A stretch of 64,000 nt of DNA, taken from assembly GCF_001552255.1 (NCBI RefSeq), contig NZ_BCQV01000012.1:1-64000 (forward strand), written 5' to 3'. Origin of the DNA: Alicyclobacillus shizuokensis NBRC 103103 (GTDB lineage: Bacteria > Bacillota > Bacilli > Alicyclobacillales > Alicyclobacillaceae). Position numbers and translations under genes: made by a program. The notes beneath the pieces were generated by a model. The model ran no database searches. It saw only the letters and a program-made list of their open reading frames with translations, and was not told where the DNA came from. This document shows positions 37,701 through 45,323 of this stretch, in pieces. The first letter of the stretch is position 1; every line of letters begins with the position of its first letter.

Positions 37701-37973
37701 CATCCCCTCTGTTGGCGCCTGTGCACAGGTGCGCACCAGCTGTCCGTCCACCTCGGCGATGCAGGTGTCGCACGTCTCTACAGCGCCTAGCGCAGGATGA
37801 AAACACACATGCGGAAAATCGGCTTCCATCTGCACAATGGCGGCAAGAATGGGTTCGTCCACGGCCGCATCCAGAGTCTGGCCGTCCACCGTGACGCGCA
37901 CGCGCGCTGCCTCTCCGGCCAGCGTCGCCACAGTTGCCTTGGACTCGGCTGTATTGACGGGAGCTTTGCCCAT
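34782..37973 (-). CDS. fdhA: NAD-type formate dehydrogenase alpha subunit (molybdopterin, multi-FeS)
   Basis: A 1063-residue enzyme. In order: a 2Fe-2S ferredoxin domain (Cys57, 68, 71, 83), a His/Cys cluster segment (HNHELYCTVCDNNNGNC), two 4Fe-4S motifs (Cys168-178 and 211-221), the molybdopterin 4Fe-4S motif CTYCGVGC with Cys320, and the Mo-bis-MGD catalytic and dinucleotide-binding domains. The active-site residue is Cys411 (SRYCQTPAT), so no selenocysteine. GAGGGG before the ATG at 37973 sets the start. It oxidises formate to CO2 and passes electrons towards NAD or a carrier. The DUF1641 gene follows directly. Confidence 0.92.
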   Translation of the reverse strand: MGKAPVNTAESKATVATLAGEAARVRVTVDGQTLDAAVDEPILAAIVQMEADFPHVCFHPALGAVETCDTCIAEVDGQLVRTCAQAPTEGMTIQTKTPRAKAARREAMDRILHNHELYCTVCDNNNGNCVVHNTTMAMHINSQKYPFSPKPYEQDNSHPFYRYDPDQCILCGRCVEACQNLQVSEVLSIDWERDRPRVIWDDDVPINESSCVSCGHCVTVCPCNALMEKSMLGEAGFMTGMKPSLWESMVHLTKEVEPGYGPIFTVSEVEAKMRESRIRRTKTVCTYCGVGCSFDIWTKGRKILKVEPQLEAPANQISTCVKGKFGWDFVNSPDRLTQPLIRRDDRFIPVSWDEALDYTARRLQEIRQKYGPDAIGCISSSKCTNEENYLMQKFARAVIGTNNIDNCSRYCQTPATEGLRRTVGYGGDSGSIHDLGMADLVIIVGANPAESHPVLSTRIRRAHKLHGQKLIVADLRKNDMANRADLWLHPRPGTDLIWLAAVTKHILDNGWEDKAFLDAHVNGLDDFRAWLQPYTLEYAERETGIPRHQLAKAAEMIHAAQKVCICWAMGVTQHVGGSETSTAICNLLLVTGNFGRPSTGAYPLRGHNNVQGAGDFGCAPAYMPGYERVEDEAVRAKYERAWGVKLPERPGLDNHQMVEAIHKGELKAMYLKGEEMALVDSNSNYVQAAFEKLEFFVVQDVFFSKTAQFADVILPACPSLEKEGTFTNTERRIQRLYQVFTPMGEAKPDWWIITRLAQRLGANWKYEHPGQILDEACALTDLMAGVRWDRLEGYQSLQWPVQPDGRDTPLLYTDGFPFPDGKARLHPPTWREPVLEPNQEYDLHLNNGRMLEHFHEGNLTYRVCGIRSKVPTTYVEVSPELARERGISDGALVRIVSPYGSVQVRATVTDRVQGKELYLPMNTPEDDEAVNYLTSSYHDHVTRTPAYKEVAVRMEVLEPRGPSPVVRGNFRLGHPNPQAGVEVERKWRRGDYRSLVDRTVQPFVKGAAVDVYTARQRVAGKAAPAPGPGGHSPDGRSATGLGAGSGFTFDGERQESPVDSQGP

Positions 37974-38133
37974 GTCCACCCCTCTTTGTAGCGGGAAGAT
38001 TTGTCTGCCACACCATCGCGGGCTTAATCCCCTCGTATGCTCTCCGAGTTCGGGGTGGATGATTCCTGAATCCGACGAATTTAGCTTGATGCGCCAAGAC
38101 ATCCGCGCTATAGTAAGAAAATGAACAATTAAC

Positions 38134-38378
38134 CTTATTTTCCCATACATGTTAGTGGATGCTGGTCTGAATGATCCGCGCGTGGGTTATCGGGAACCAG
38201 CGAAGTGGGTGGCACGGCTGCGCGCCATGAGGACGGACGATCACGTACTGGTGCTCAAGACGCATATGGGGTGGGCCCTTTTGGCGCTTTCGGCCGCCTC
38301 AACCGGCGGCGGGAATCGGCCGAGATATACGCCTTCCTGGTGGACAAAATTGGCGCCGGAGCGGCGTTTAGCCTGTAA
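38134..38378 (+). pseudogene. Remnant of an S9 (oligopeptidase-type) serine peptidase C-terminus
   Basis: The frame from about 38137 reads FPYMLVDAGLNDPRVGYREP and then AKWVARLRAMRTDDHVLVLKTHMG, the conserved region around the catalytic Asp of prolyl-oligopeptidase/oligopeptidase B proteins. After HMG the frame shifts by one base and continues GPFGAFGRLNRRRESAEIYAFLVDKIG to a stop at 38378, matching the family's terminal segment GHxGxxGR...EYAFLLD. The catalytic His position reads Pro. The N-terminal part is absent because the fdhA promoter region begins immediately. A frameshift, a lost catalytic residue and 5' truncation together indicate a decayed gene. Confidence 0.75.
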
Positions 38379-38448
38379 GCGCGGCGGACGGCGGGCGCGT
38401 GAAAGTGTCCGCCGTTGACCTGTCCAGCCAGAGCCCGCGGCTAGATCC

Positions 38449-39684
38449 TCAATTCGCGACGCGCACCAGCGTCCGGTACAACAATTCCACGCCGATTGCG
38501 CAATCCTCCGGAGAACTCCACTCCTCCGGCTGGTGGCTGATTCCGTCTTTCGAGCGGACAAACAGCATCCCAACCGGGCAGAGGCCGGCCAACTGCATGC
38601 CGTCGTGGCCTGCGCCGCTGGGCAAGGATAGGGTCTGGATGCCCATCTCCTGGGCGCAGCCGGCCATCTCCTCCTGCAGCCAGGCCGAGCAGGACACCGG
38701 GGGTACCCGCTGCAGTTCCTGAATTTCCAATCGGACCCCGCGCCGTGCGCAGATGGCCTCGGCCTGGTGGCGAATTTGGCGCTCCACTTCGTCTCGTACC
38801 GACTCGTCCGTGTCGCGCAGGTCGAGCGTAAACTCGGCGCATCCCGGGATGATGTTCACCCCACCCGGACTCACCGTCAGCTGGCCCACCGTGGCCACGG
38901 TCCGCTTCTGCCCAGCAGCCGCCGTCTCCGCCGCCGTCAATACCTGCGCCGCAGCGGCCAATGCGTCTTTGCGCATCCGCATCGGTGTCGTTCCGGCATG
39001 GCCGGCCTCCCCCAAGATGCGGAACCGCAGCCATAGCGGACCCGCGATGCCGGTGACAATGCCCACCGGCAGATTCGCCGCCTCCAGCACGCGACCCTGT
39101 TCGATGTGCAACTCCACGTACGCCTTGACCGATCCGGCCGCCCGCGCGGCCTTGTGGACCGTCTCCGGAGACAGCCCGGCAGACCGCATCGCCTCGGCCA
39201 CAGTCACCCCGTCCGCATCCTGCGCCTGTAGATGCTCCGCGGTCAACGTCCCCGCCAGGGCCCGGCTGCCAATCATGCCAAAGCGAAAGCGGGCCCCCTC
39301 TTCATCCGTAAAGGCGATGACTTCAATCGGGTGGATGTGGGATATGCCCTGTGCCCGCAGCGTCTGAACCGCCTCTAGGGCCCCCAGCACGCCCAGCGGT
39401 CCATCGAACTTGCCGCCGTTTGGCACCGAGTCGAGGTGCGAACCCACCAACACCACCGGTGCATGCGCATCGGTCCCGTCCAGCCGGCCAATCAAGTTGC
39501 CGACCGCGTCCTCGCGAACCGATAACCCCGTGCCCTGCATCCAGCCAGCGACCAAGTCCTTTGCCATGCGCTCTTCGCGCGTAAATGACATCCGCGTCAC
39601 CCCGCCGGACGCTTGACGGCCAATCTCAGCCAATCGCATCAAACGGGACCATAACCGTTCCTGATTGACAGAGCCGCTTGCCAC
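38449..39684 (-). CDS. M20-family amidohydrolase (allantoate/N-carbamoyl-amino-acid hydrolase type)
   Basis: A 411-residue binuclear zinc hydrolase. Metal-binding segments are VGSHLDSVPNGGKFDGPLG, FTDEEGARFRFGMIGSRA and YVELHIEQGRVLE, with the C-terminal SGAGHDGMQLAGLCPVGMLFVRS. The start is a GTG preceded by GGGAGGTTGACG. Family members hydrolyse allantoate, ureidoglycolate, beta-ureidopropionate or N-carbamoyl-L-amino acids, releasing ammonia or carbamate. No purine-catabolism genes stand next to it, so the substrate stays open. Confidence 0.9.
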   Translation of the reverse strand: MASGSVNQERLWSRLMRLAEIGRQASGGVTRMSFTREERMAKDLVAGWMQGTGLSVREDAVGNLIGRLDGTDAHAPVVLVGSHLDSVPNGGKFDGPLGVLGALEAVQTLRAQGISHIHPIEVIAFTDEEGARFRFGMIGSRALAGTLTAEHLQAQDADGVTVAEAMRSAGLSPETVHKAARAAGSVKAYVELHIEQGRVLEAANLPVGIVTGIAGPLWLRFRILGEAGHAGTTPMRMRKDALAAAAQVLTAAETAAAGQKRTVATVGQLTVSPGGVNIIPGCAEFTLDLRDTDESVRDEVERQIRHQAEAICARRGVRLEIQELQRVPPVSCSAWLQEEMAGCAQEMGIQTLSLPSGAGHDGMQLAGLCPVGMLFVRSKDGISHQPEEWSSPEDCAIGVELLYRTLVRVAN

Positions 39685-39784
39685 ACCGTCAACCTCCCGG
39701 GCTGTCCTCTTCTTTTAGAATGGAAGAGAACTTATGAAAGAGAATCTCGACGTGATGGAGCAGTTTCTCACCATAGGGGGTCGG

Positions 39785-40312
39785 TTACGCCTCGAAATTC
39801 CGCTTCTCACCAGGCGGCAACTGTACGTCTTTCTTTTCTCCGACGAATCCTGCACGAGCTGCGCTCCACCACGCGCCGATGACCCCAGCCGTCATGCCAC
39901 CCATCTCACCGCCCATGACGACATTAAAGATGGACATGAAGTCCATCGCATTGGGCATATGCATATCCATATGATACATGTATAAGACCCATCCAGCGGC
40001 AGCCACCCCGGTCCCCACCGTGGCTCCAACAACTCCCCCTACCATGGCCCCCATCAATGACCACATAGCTCCATGTTGTTTATGGATCTTGACGACGTCC
40101 AGCGGTGAAGTCGTGTGGCACACTGCATTCTCTATATCTTTCGATCCGACCCGAAATCCTACACGACTGCCCAAAAGTGCACCGAGGCCACCGAGTAGGA
40201 AGGCGAGCAGCCCGGATGTACCGATAAAAAAATCGAGCATGCCACCCATGATAGATCCAGACACACTGCCCCAGGCGCAGCCCCATCCTGTCGTCCGATA
40301 AAATCGATCCAT
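39785..40312 (-). CDS. Glycine-zipper membrane protein of unknown function
   Basis: A 175-residue protein with several Gly/Ala-rich hydrophobic stretches: GSVSGSIMGGMLDFFIGTSGLLAFLLGGLGALLGSRVG in two helices, and later LMGAMVGGVVGATVGTGVAAAGWVLY. Between and after them lie a His/Met-rich turn (YMYHMDMHMP) and a Lys-rich tail. GGAAGGCGG seven bases before the ATG at 40312 makes this start better than one 15 codons upstream. Glycine-zipper spacing suggests helix packing or oligomerisation in the membrane. I do not recognise a named family. Confidence 0.7.
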   Translation of the reverse strand: MDRFYRTTGWGCAWGSVSGSIMGGMLDFFIGTSGLLAFLLGGLGALLGSRVGFRVGSKDIENAVCHTTSPLDVVKIHKQHGAMWSLMGAMVGGVVGATVGTGVAAAGWVLYMYHMDMHMPNAMDFMSIFNVVMGGEMGGMTAGVIGAWWSAARAGFVGEKKDVQLPPGEKRNFEA

Positions 40313-40567
40313 ACGATACCGCCTTCCATCTATACGAGTTTTATGATGAGTTTCCATCGTAAAGCCTTGAGAGTAAGAACCCTCAAGTGACTCTCGCCTG
40401 AATATCCTTCAAGACCAGAGAACATCCGGTCAGGTATTAAGAAACATCCATTTAGGTATACATGAACCCTATATTATCATTATACATTCATTATATAATC
40501 GAGAATACAGGAAACTTTATCGAGCATGTCGAATTCACCTCCAGCGAAACCAAGGAGATGACGAACT

Positions 40568-41617
40568 GTGTCGAGGATCGATGAAGCACGTGACGTGTTT
40601 TCCCGGATTGAACAGGCCTGGTCGGATGGGGAACGGACGGCTCTGTTGACGATTACCCAAGTGAAAGGCTCCGCGTACCGCCTTCCTGGTGCCAAAATGA
40701 TGATGACAGAAAAAGGCAAGATGCTCGGCACACTCAGTGGCGGTTGCTTGGAATCCGACTTGTATGGATGGGCGGAAAAAGCCATGGAAGAAGACGAACC
40801 CCGTCTTGTCAATTACGACCTCAGTGAAAACGAACTGTGGTCTCTCGGAATTGGCTGCAAAGGAACACTCGAAGTCGCCATCTTTCCCATTCACGCTGAA
40901 GACCCATTTTGGCAATCTGTGCGAAAAGCCGTCGCCCAAGACCGTGCCATCTCATTAGCCATTGAATTACCGACCGGTGCCCGCGCCGTCTTTGATGGGA
41001 CGAATCCGCTTTCCGGAGATATGGACAACCTCCCAGAGGCCGTCGTACGGCAGCTGACAAGCCGTGTCTGGAGCCGTACGAGGGCGGAAGTGGCCATTGT
41101 CGACGACCGCCGCTTTTATATCGACACGATGCGGCCGAACGAACGGCTGATCCTGTGCGGCGCAGGTCATGACACGGTGCCGGTGGCAGCGCTCGCTGCC
41201 CAGTGCGGCTTTCGAGTGTCGGTTCTTGATCCCCGTAAAGAGTTTAATGGGGTTAAGCGCTTTCCTAACGCCGAACACCTGGTGGTTGAACCCGACCAAG
41301 CAGATCCCGCGCAACTCACAAATAGTTGGTGGTTGATCATGAACCACCTGCAGATGCGCGACGAGGCCGCGCTTCGCCTAGCCTTGCAAGCACAACCCAA
41401 GTTCATCGGCGTGCTCGGCCCCTTGTCGCGCACGGTCGAGATGCTGGACCATATTGGCGCCAACATGAGCAGCGGGCCGATTCACGCCCCGGTTGGACTG
41501 GACGTGGGCGCGGAAACGATTGACGAAGTTGCAGTGTCCATCGTGTCCGAATTGCTCGCAGCGCGCTCCGCGCGGTCGGGAGGACCGCTCCACGGACGGG
41601 AAAACATTCACTCTTGA
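40568..41617 (+). CDS. XdhC/CoxI-family molybdenum cofactor maturation protein
   Basis: A 349-residue XdhC-family protein. The N-terminal CoxI domain has LLTITQVKGSAYRLPGAKMMMTEKG and LGTLSGGCLESDL; the C-terminal Rossmann domain has LILCGAGHDTVPVAALAAQCGFRVSVLDPR and a final FIGVLGPLSRT. GTG is the start, with AAGGAGATGA upstream. Such proteins bind molybdenum cofactor, insert it (and sulfur) into xanthine/CO dehydrogenases, and are required for active enzyme. It is convergent with coxE, separated by four bases, and so closes the CO dehydrogenase locus. Confidence 0.9.
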   Translation: MSRIDEARDVFSRIEQAWSDGERTALLTITQVKGSAYRLPGAKMMMTEKGKMLGTLSGGCLESDLYGWAEKAMEEDEPRLVNYDLSENELWSLGIGCKGTLEVAIFPIHAEDPFWQSVRKAVAQDRAISLAIELPTGARAVFDGTNPLSGDMDNLPEAVVRQLTSRVWSRTRAEVAIVDDRRFYIDTMRPNERLILCGAGHDTVPVAALAAQCGFRVSVLDPRKEFNGVKRFPNAEHLVVEPDQADPAQLTNSWWLIMNHLQMRDEAALRLALQAQPKFIGVLGPLSRTVEMLDHIGANMSSGPIHAPVGLDVGAETIDEVAVSIVSELLAARSARSGGPLHGRENIHS

Positions 41618-41621
41618 GAGC

Positions 41622-42755
41622 TCAGGGCGCTGCGGATTGCAGTGCCCCGCTCAACACTGCCTTTTTCCATGTTCTCACATCATGGACATCGACGAACGCG
41701 TCAAGGTAAGGCAAGGCCATCGACATACCGACCGATGTTGGCTCATATCCGGGTTCGCCGAGCAGCGGATTCAACCAAACCACTCGACCAACCCGGGCAG
41801 CCAAGTCGCGCATGGAAGTGTGCATTTGCTCCGGATGCCCGGCGTCGAATCCATCCGATACAATGAGGACGCACGTATGCCGCTGCAAAAGACCTGGATA
41901 CCGGCGCAAGAGCTGTTCCAACGCACTGCCAATGCGAGTGCCTCCCCTCAGCCCCGGCAACTCGGCGTGCGTGATGCCCGCAACGCCTTTGCGCGCGATG
42001 AGAGAGGTTACTCGCAACAGGCGCGTTGAAAACAGAAAGATTTGGGTGCGTGCCCGGGCCCGCGTGAATGACCAGGCGAGCGATGTGACAAAAGGTGCAT
42101 ACGGCTTCATAGAACCGGATATGTCCATCACCAGGACAACACGCGGCTTGTCGGGACGGTGTCGCCGCATCTTCAGCACAAACGGCTCCCCTGCATGACG
42201 CATAGCGTGGCGCATGGTCTGACGGAGATCAAGTTTCTCTCTGCCTCGGGGCCGCCATTTGCGCCCACGCGGCGCATCCATGGTGCGCACCGCCAAGCGG
42301 GTCAACTGAACGACATCCTTCAACACCTGTTCGTCCGCCCGCAATGCATAGCGCTCGCCATCGTTGGGATGATACCCAGCGAGAAAGCCCTGCACTGTAT
42401 CAACCGGAGGGTGCTCCGCCTGATCACCGCCGCTGCCACCTTCGCGGTCCGCCCAATCATCCGGCTGCAGACGGCGCTTTTCCTGCAATTGCACGCCCCG
42501 GTCCCCAAAATATCGCTCGAACAGACTCGGAAAGATGCCCCACTCTGCGGGGGTCCGCGAATAGATGGAGCGAAAGGCGCTGCAGACCTCTTCCATACGG
42601 GTCAGGTCCAATTCCGCCAAGGCAGAAATGGCTATCAACGTTTCCGGAACGCCCGCCCGAAATCCATGTTGTCTCAACCAAGGCGCAAAATCCTTAACCT
42701 GCCGCACGATATCGCCCGTCAAGCGGTTCATCTCGGCCGCCGTCAGGCGTTCCAT
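41622..42755 (-). CDS. coxE: CoxE-like von Willebrand factor A protein
   Basis: A 377-residue protein of the CoxE family. The N-terminal part is helical; the VWA domain has a complete MIDAS start VLVMDISGSMKPYAPFV and later TRIGSALEQLLRRYP and LIVSDGFDAGHPEQ. It overlaps the coxD gene by 13 bases. In Oligotropha, CoxD and CoxE cooperate as a MoxR-type ATPase plus VWA pair in maturation of the [CuSMoO2] active site of CO dehydrogenase, and that role is inferred here. Confidence 0.9.
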   Translation of the reverse strand: MERLTAAEMNRLTGDIVRQVKDFAPWLRQHGFRAGVPETLIAISALAELDLTRMEEVCSAFRSIYSRTPAEWGIFPSLFERYFGDRGVQLQEKRRLQPDDWADREGGSGGDQAEHPPVDTVQGFLAGYHPNDGERYALRADEQVLKDVVQLTRLAVRTMDAPRGRKWRPRGREKLDLRQTMRHAMRHAGEPFVLKMRRHRPDKPRVVLVMDISGSMKPYAPFVTSLAWSFTRARARTQIFLFSTRLLRVTSLIARKGVAGITHAELPGLRGGTRIGSALEQLLRRYPGLLQRHTCVLIVSDGFDAGHPEQMHTSMRDLAARVGRVVWLNPLLGEPGYEPTSVGMSMALPYLDAFVDVHDVRTWKKAVLSGALQSAAP

Positions 42756-43603
42756 AACACGTCGAGTCCCCTCTCCCGCACGAAGTTCAAGTCCTCTTCC
42801 GTCTTCAGCAAACAGCCGAGAGTGAGTCGCACCACTTCTTCGTCCAACTCCTGCGCCCCCAACTCATGCAGCGCCTGTGCAAAATCGATGGACTCCGCCA
42901 ATCCGGGCGGCTTGAGCAGTGACAACTTGCGCAGCCGTCGTACGCCGCGTGCGATTTGTTTCGCAAGTTCCGATGCTATCCGCGGCACATGCAGCGAAAT
43001 GATGGCCGCCTCTTGTTCAGGGGACGGGTAATCGACCCAAACGTAGAGGCAACGGCGCCGCAAAGCGTCCGACAAGTCGCGTGTACGATTGGACGTCAAC
43101 ATGACAATCGGTGGCTTTTCGGCGCGAAAGGTTCCCATCTCCGGAATGGTAATTTGGAATTCCGAGAGGAATTCCAAGAGCAGCGCCTCGAATTCCTCGT
43201 CAGCCCTATCGACCTCGTCAATCAGCAGCACAGGCGCTGGCTTTTCGCGCAGCGCGCGCAAAAGCGGCCGTTCAATGAGAAACGGCTCACTGTACAGCGC
43301 CGCCTGATTCACGACACCGTCGGCAAACGCTGTGCGCGCCGTCAGCAACTGCTTTGGGTAATCCCAATCGTACAACGCCTGACTCGCATCTAAGCCTTCA
43401 TAGCATTGCAAGCGCACCAGGTCCACGGAACGAACGGTGGCAACCGCTTTCGCCAGTGCTGTTTTCCCTACACCCGCAGGCCCTTCCAACAATAGAGGTC
43501 GGGCCAGCCGCTGTGCCAGATGCAGTACAGTAGCCAACCCTTCCTCGACGACATAGTGAGCGCGATGCAATTCTTCCTGCAGTCGGCACACCTGTTCATT
43601 CAT
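42743..43603 (-). CDS. coxD: CoxD-like MoxR AAA+ ATPase
   Basis: A 286-residue AAA+ ATPase. Walker A is LEGPAGVGKTALAKAVA, Walker B VLLIDEVDRADEEFEALLLEFLSE, and sensor-1 PPIVMLTSNRTRDLSDALRRRC. The ATG at 43603 follows GGAGGCTGTCCGG; the longer ORF upstream is not family-like. MoxR ATPases act with VWA proteins as chaperones; CoxD is needed for sulfuration/copper insertion into the CO dehydrogenase cofactor. It is flanked by coxG and coxE in the same operon. Confidence 0.92.
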   Translation of the reverse strand: MNEQVCRLQEELHRAHYVVEEGLATVLHLAQRLARPLLLEGPAGVGKTALAKAVATVRSVDLVRLQCYEGLDASQALYDWDYPKQLLTARTAFADGVVNQAALYSEPFLIERPLLRALREKPAPVLLIDEVDRADEEFEALLLEFLSEFQITIPEMGTFRAEKPPIVMLTSNRTRDLSDALRRRCLYVWVDYPSPEQEAAIISLHVPRIASELAKQIARGVRRLRKLSLLKPPGLAESIDFAQALHELGAQELDEEVVRLTLGCLLKTEEDLNFVRERGLDVLWNA

Positions 43604-43628
43604 CCGGACAGCCTCCACCTGACGTCCT

Positions 43629-44117
43629 TCAACCTTGGTCCGCTGTTTTATCCGTTGCGGCGACCTCTTCATCTGGCAAGGCGAGCAAGGCATTCTTCAG
43701 ATTGGCAAATACCTTCTCCGTAATCTTCCGCGCTTCGTTATCAATCAGTCGCCCGCCCAGACTTGCGATGGGTCCACTGATCACCGCGTCGCAACGCCAT
43801 TTTAAGAGGGTCCCTCCATCAACGTCGCCGAGTTCCATTTGCGCTTTCATATCAACTCCGCTGCCCATTCCACCGCCGCGAATCGACAGGGAGGCCGCCT
43901 TACCCGGTTCCGTCACGGTCAATTCACTGGTGAGGTCGAACTTGCCTCGCACCGGCCCCACGCCGACCTTCACAAGACTGCGAAAACGGGTCTCACTCTC
44001 TACGTTCAATTCAATCAAGTCGGGAATACAAGTTCCCATTTTATGCGGATCTGTAACGAACGCCCAGATTTTCTCCCGCGGCTGCTCAATCGTAAATTCT
44101 CCTTCGTACGTACGCAT
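43629..44117 (-). CDS. coxG: CoxG-like SRPBCC protein
   Basis: A 162-residue START/SRPBCC-fold protein. The N-terminus YEGEFTIEQPREKIWAFVTDPHKMGTCIPDL and the central LTVTEPGKAASLSIRGGGMGSGVDMKAQMEL match the CO dehydrogenase subunit G family. GAGGAGGCAAGACC precedes the ATG at 44117. CoxG recruits CO dehydrogenase to the cytoplasmic membrane and the quinone pool, as shown in mycobacteria; here it lies between the XdhC-YHS gene and coxD. The typical C-terminal membrane anchor is absent, the protein ending in a polar tail. Confidence 0.88.
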   Translation of the reverse strand: MRTYEGEFTIEQPREKIWAFVTDPHKMGTCIPDLIELNVESETRFRSLVKVGVGPVRGKFDLTSELTVTEPGKAASLSIRGGGMGSGVDMKAQMELGDVDGGTLLKWRCDAVISGPIASLGGRLIDNEARKITEKVFANLKNALLALPDEEVAATDKTADQG

Positions 44118-44244
44118 GGTCTTGCCTCCTCTGTTGTTCATGCCAATTTGCTAAGGCCCCTTCAGCCGCCAACCATCGACAGGACGGAGGTACTGTCCCC
44201 GTGCCTTTTGTGTGAGTACACATCCAGATCCGCATGGCGCATGG

Positions 44245-45258
44245 TCAAGCGTGACTTTGCAGGTACTTGTCTGGCTCGCGCGCAAAGCGATCCCGGCAGC
44301 CAGAACAGCAAAACCCGTAGGTGGTTCCGTCCAGTTCAAGACGGTATGGAGTCTTCGCCAAGTCCACGGTCATGCCGCAGACCGGATCGACCACTTGTTG
44401 CTGAACCGCAACCTGGCTGCCATGCGTGGCCGGCGACCCAGACGCCGAACTGCCTGTATCGGACTGTCCCGGCCAGGATACGCTCACCCCCCGACGACGG
44501 CACTCCACAATTTGCGCCAGAATACTGAGGGATATCTCATTGGGTCCCACGGCCCCGATATCGAAACCTGCAGGTGCCGTAACAAAGTCGATAAATTCGC
44601 TTGACGCGCCTACTTCTGCCAACTCGGCACGCACGGTTGTCCAGCGCTTGGGGCTGGTGACGAGGCCCAGATAACGGAGCGGCAATGAAGAGACCGCCAG
44701 TAATCCATCGACATCGTACAACCCCATCGTGGCAACTACGGAGTACGCTGGCGCACTCGTATGGACAGGAAGTTGGTGGCGCAGTTTTACGGCCGGATCT
44801 TCAGCGGAACCCGTGTCTATCGCCGCTTCCAAGGAAATCCGGTACGGCGTCAGTGAAAATCGAGGTGCCAATTCTGCGAGAGCGTGCGCGATGGGGGAAT
44901 CTCCTACGAGCACCAATGGTGGATCCACATTTTTGGGCTCCAAGAACAGTTCGACCGTTCCCTCGGATGCGCACGTCATCGGCAGAACGGTGACGCCTTC
45001 CGCCACGTCGGCCGGCGGCTGCGAGGTCACCAGCAAAAGCTTACTTTCGCCACTGGTCAGGCACTTCTTCGCTTGGTCAATGACCAGCTCCCGCGTGCAC
45101 TGACCACCGACGAAGCCTTGCATCTCCCCATCGGCCGTGACAATCGCCTTGTCACCAACAGTCGCCGAACTCGGGCGCACACGGCGGACGACTGTCACCA
45201 TGACATACGGTTCCGAGCGTTCGTCCAGGTCCCTCGCGGCTTCCCAAAGATTATCCAT
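44245..45258 (-). CDS. XdhC/CoxI-family protein fused to a YHS domain
   Basis: A 337-residue fusion. Residues about 1-110 are the XdhC N-terminal domain (MVTVVRRVRPSSATVGDKAIVTADGEMQGFVGGQC), residues 115-245 the Rossmann-like XdhC C-terminal domain (LVLVGDSPIAHALAELAP ... YLGLVTSPKRW), and residues about 290-337 a YHS domain with DPVCGMTVDLAKTPYRLELDGTTYGFCCSGCRDRF, including the metal-binding Cys pattern CCSGC. YHS domains occur in copper and heavy-metal proteins, and CO dehydrogenase needs copper in its active site. The gene is 65 bp downstream of coxL with an intervening hairpin. Confidence 0.88.
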   Translation of the reverse strand: MDNLWEAARDLDERSEPYVMVTVVRRVRPSSATVGDKAIVTADGEMQGFVGGQCTRELVIDQAKKCLTSGESKLLLVTSQPPADVAEGVTVLPMTCASEGTVELFLEPKNVDPPLVLVGDSPIAHALAELAPRFSLTPYRISLEAAIDTGSAEDPAVKLRHQLPVHTSAPAYSVVATMGLYDVDGLLAVSSLPLRYLGLVTSPKRWTTVRAELAEVGASSEFIDFVTAPAGFDIGAVGPNEISLSILAQIVECRRRGVSVSWPGQSDTGSSASGSPATHGSQVAVQQQVVDPVCGMTVDLAKTPYRLELDGTTYGFCCSGCRDRFAREPDKYLQSHA

Positions 45259-45267
45259 CCGTCGGGC

Positions 45268-45291
45268 CCCGGCGGCCTCCGTGCCGCCGGG
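45268..45291 (-). promoter_or_regulatory. Intercistronic hairpin before the XdhC-YHS gene
   Basis: CCCGGCGGC and GCCGCCGGG form a perfect 9-bp stem with a six-base loop, ending nine bases upstream of the XdhC-YHS ATG. The 3' arm includes the G-rich stretch that would serve as ribosome site, so it could lower translation of this accessory gene or protect the coxMSL mRNA end. Confidence 0.5.
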
Positions 45292-45323
45292 TCTTCCCTC
45301 CTCAATTCAGGTTGGCTACCGAA

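Noticed and set aside
37974-38133. Molybdenum-cofactor riboswitch before fdhA
   Set aside because: No recognisable conserved core was found in the 160-base leader; only ordinary promoter-like AT-rich sequence is visible.
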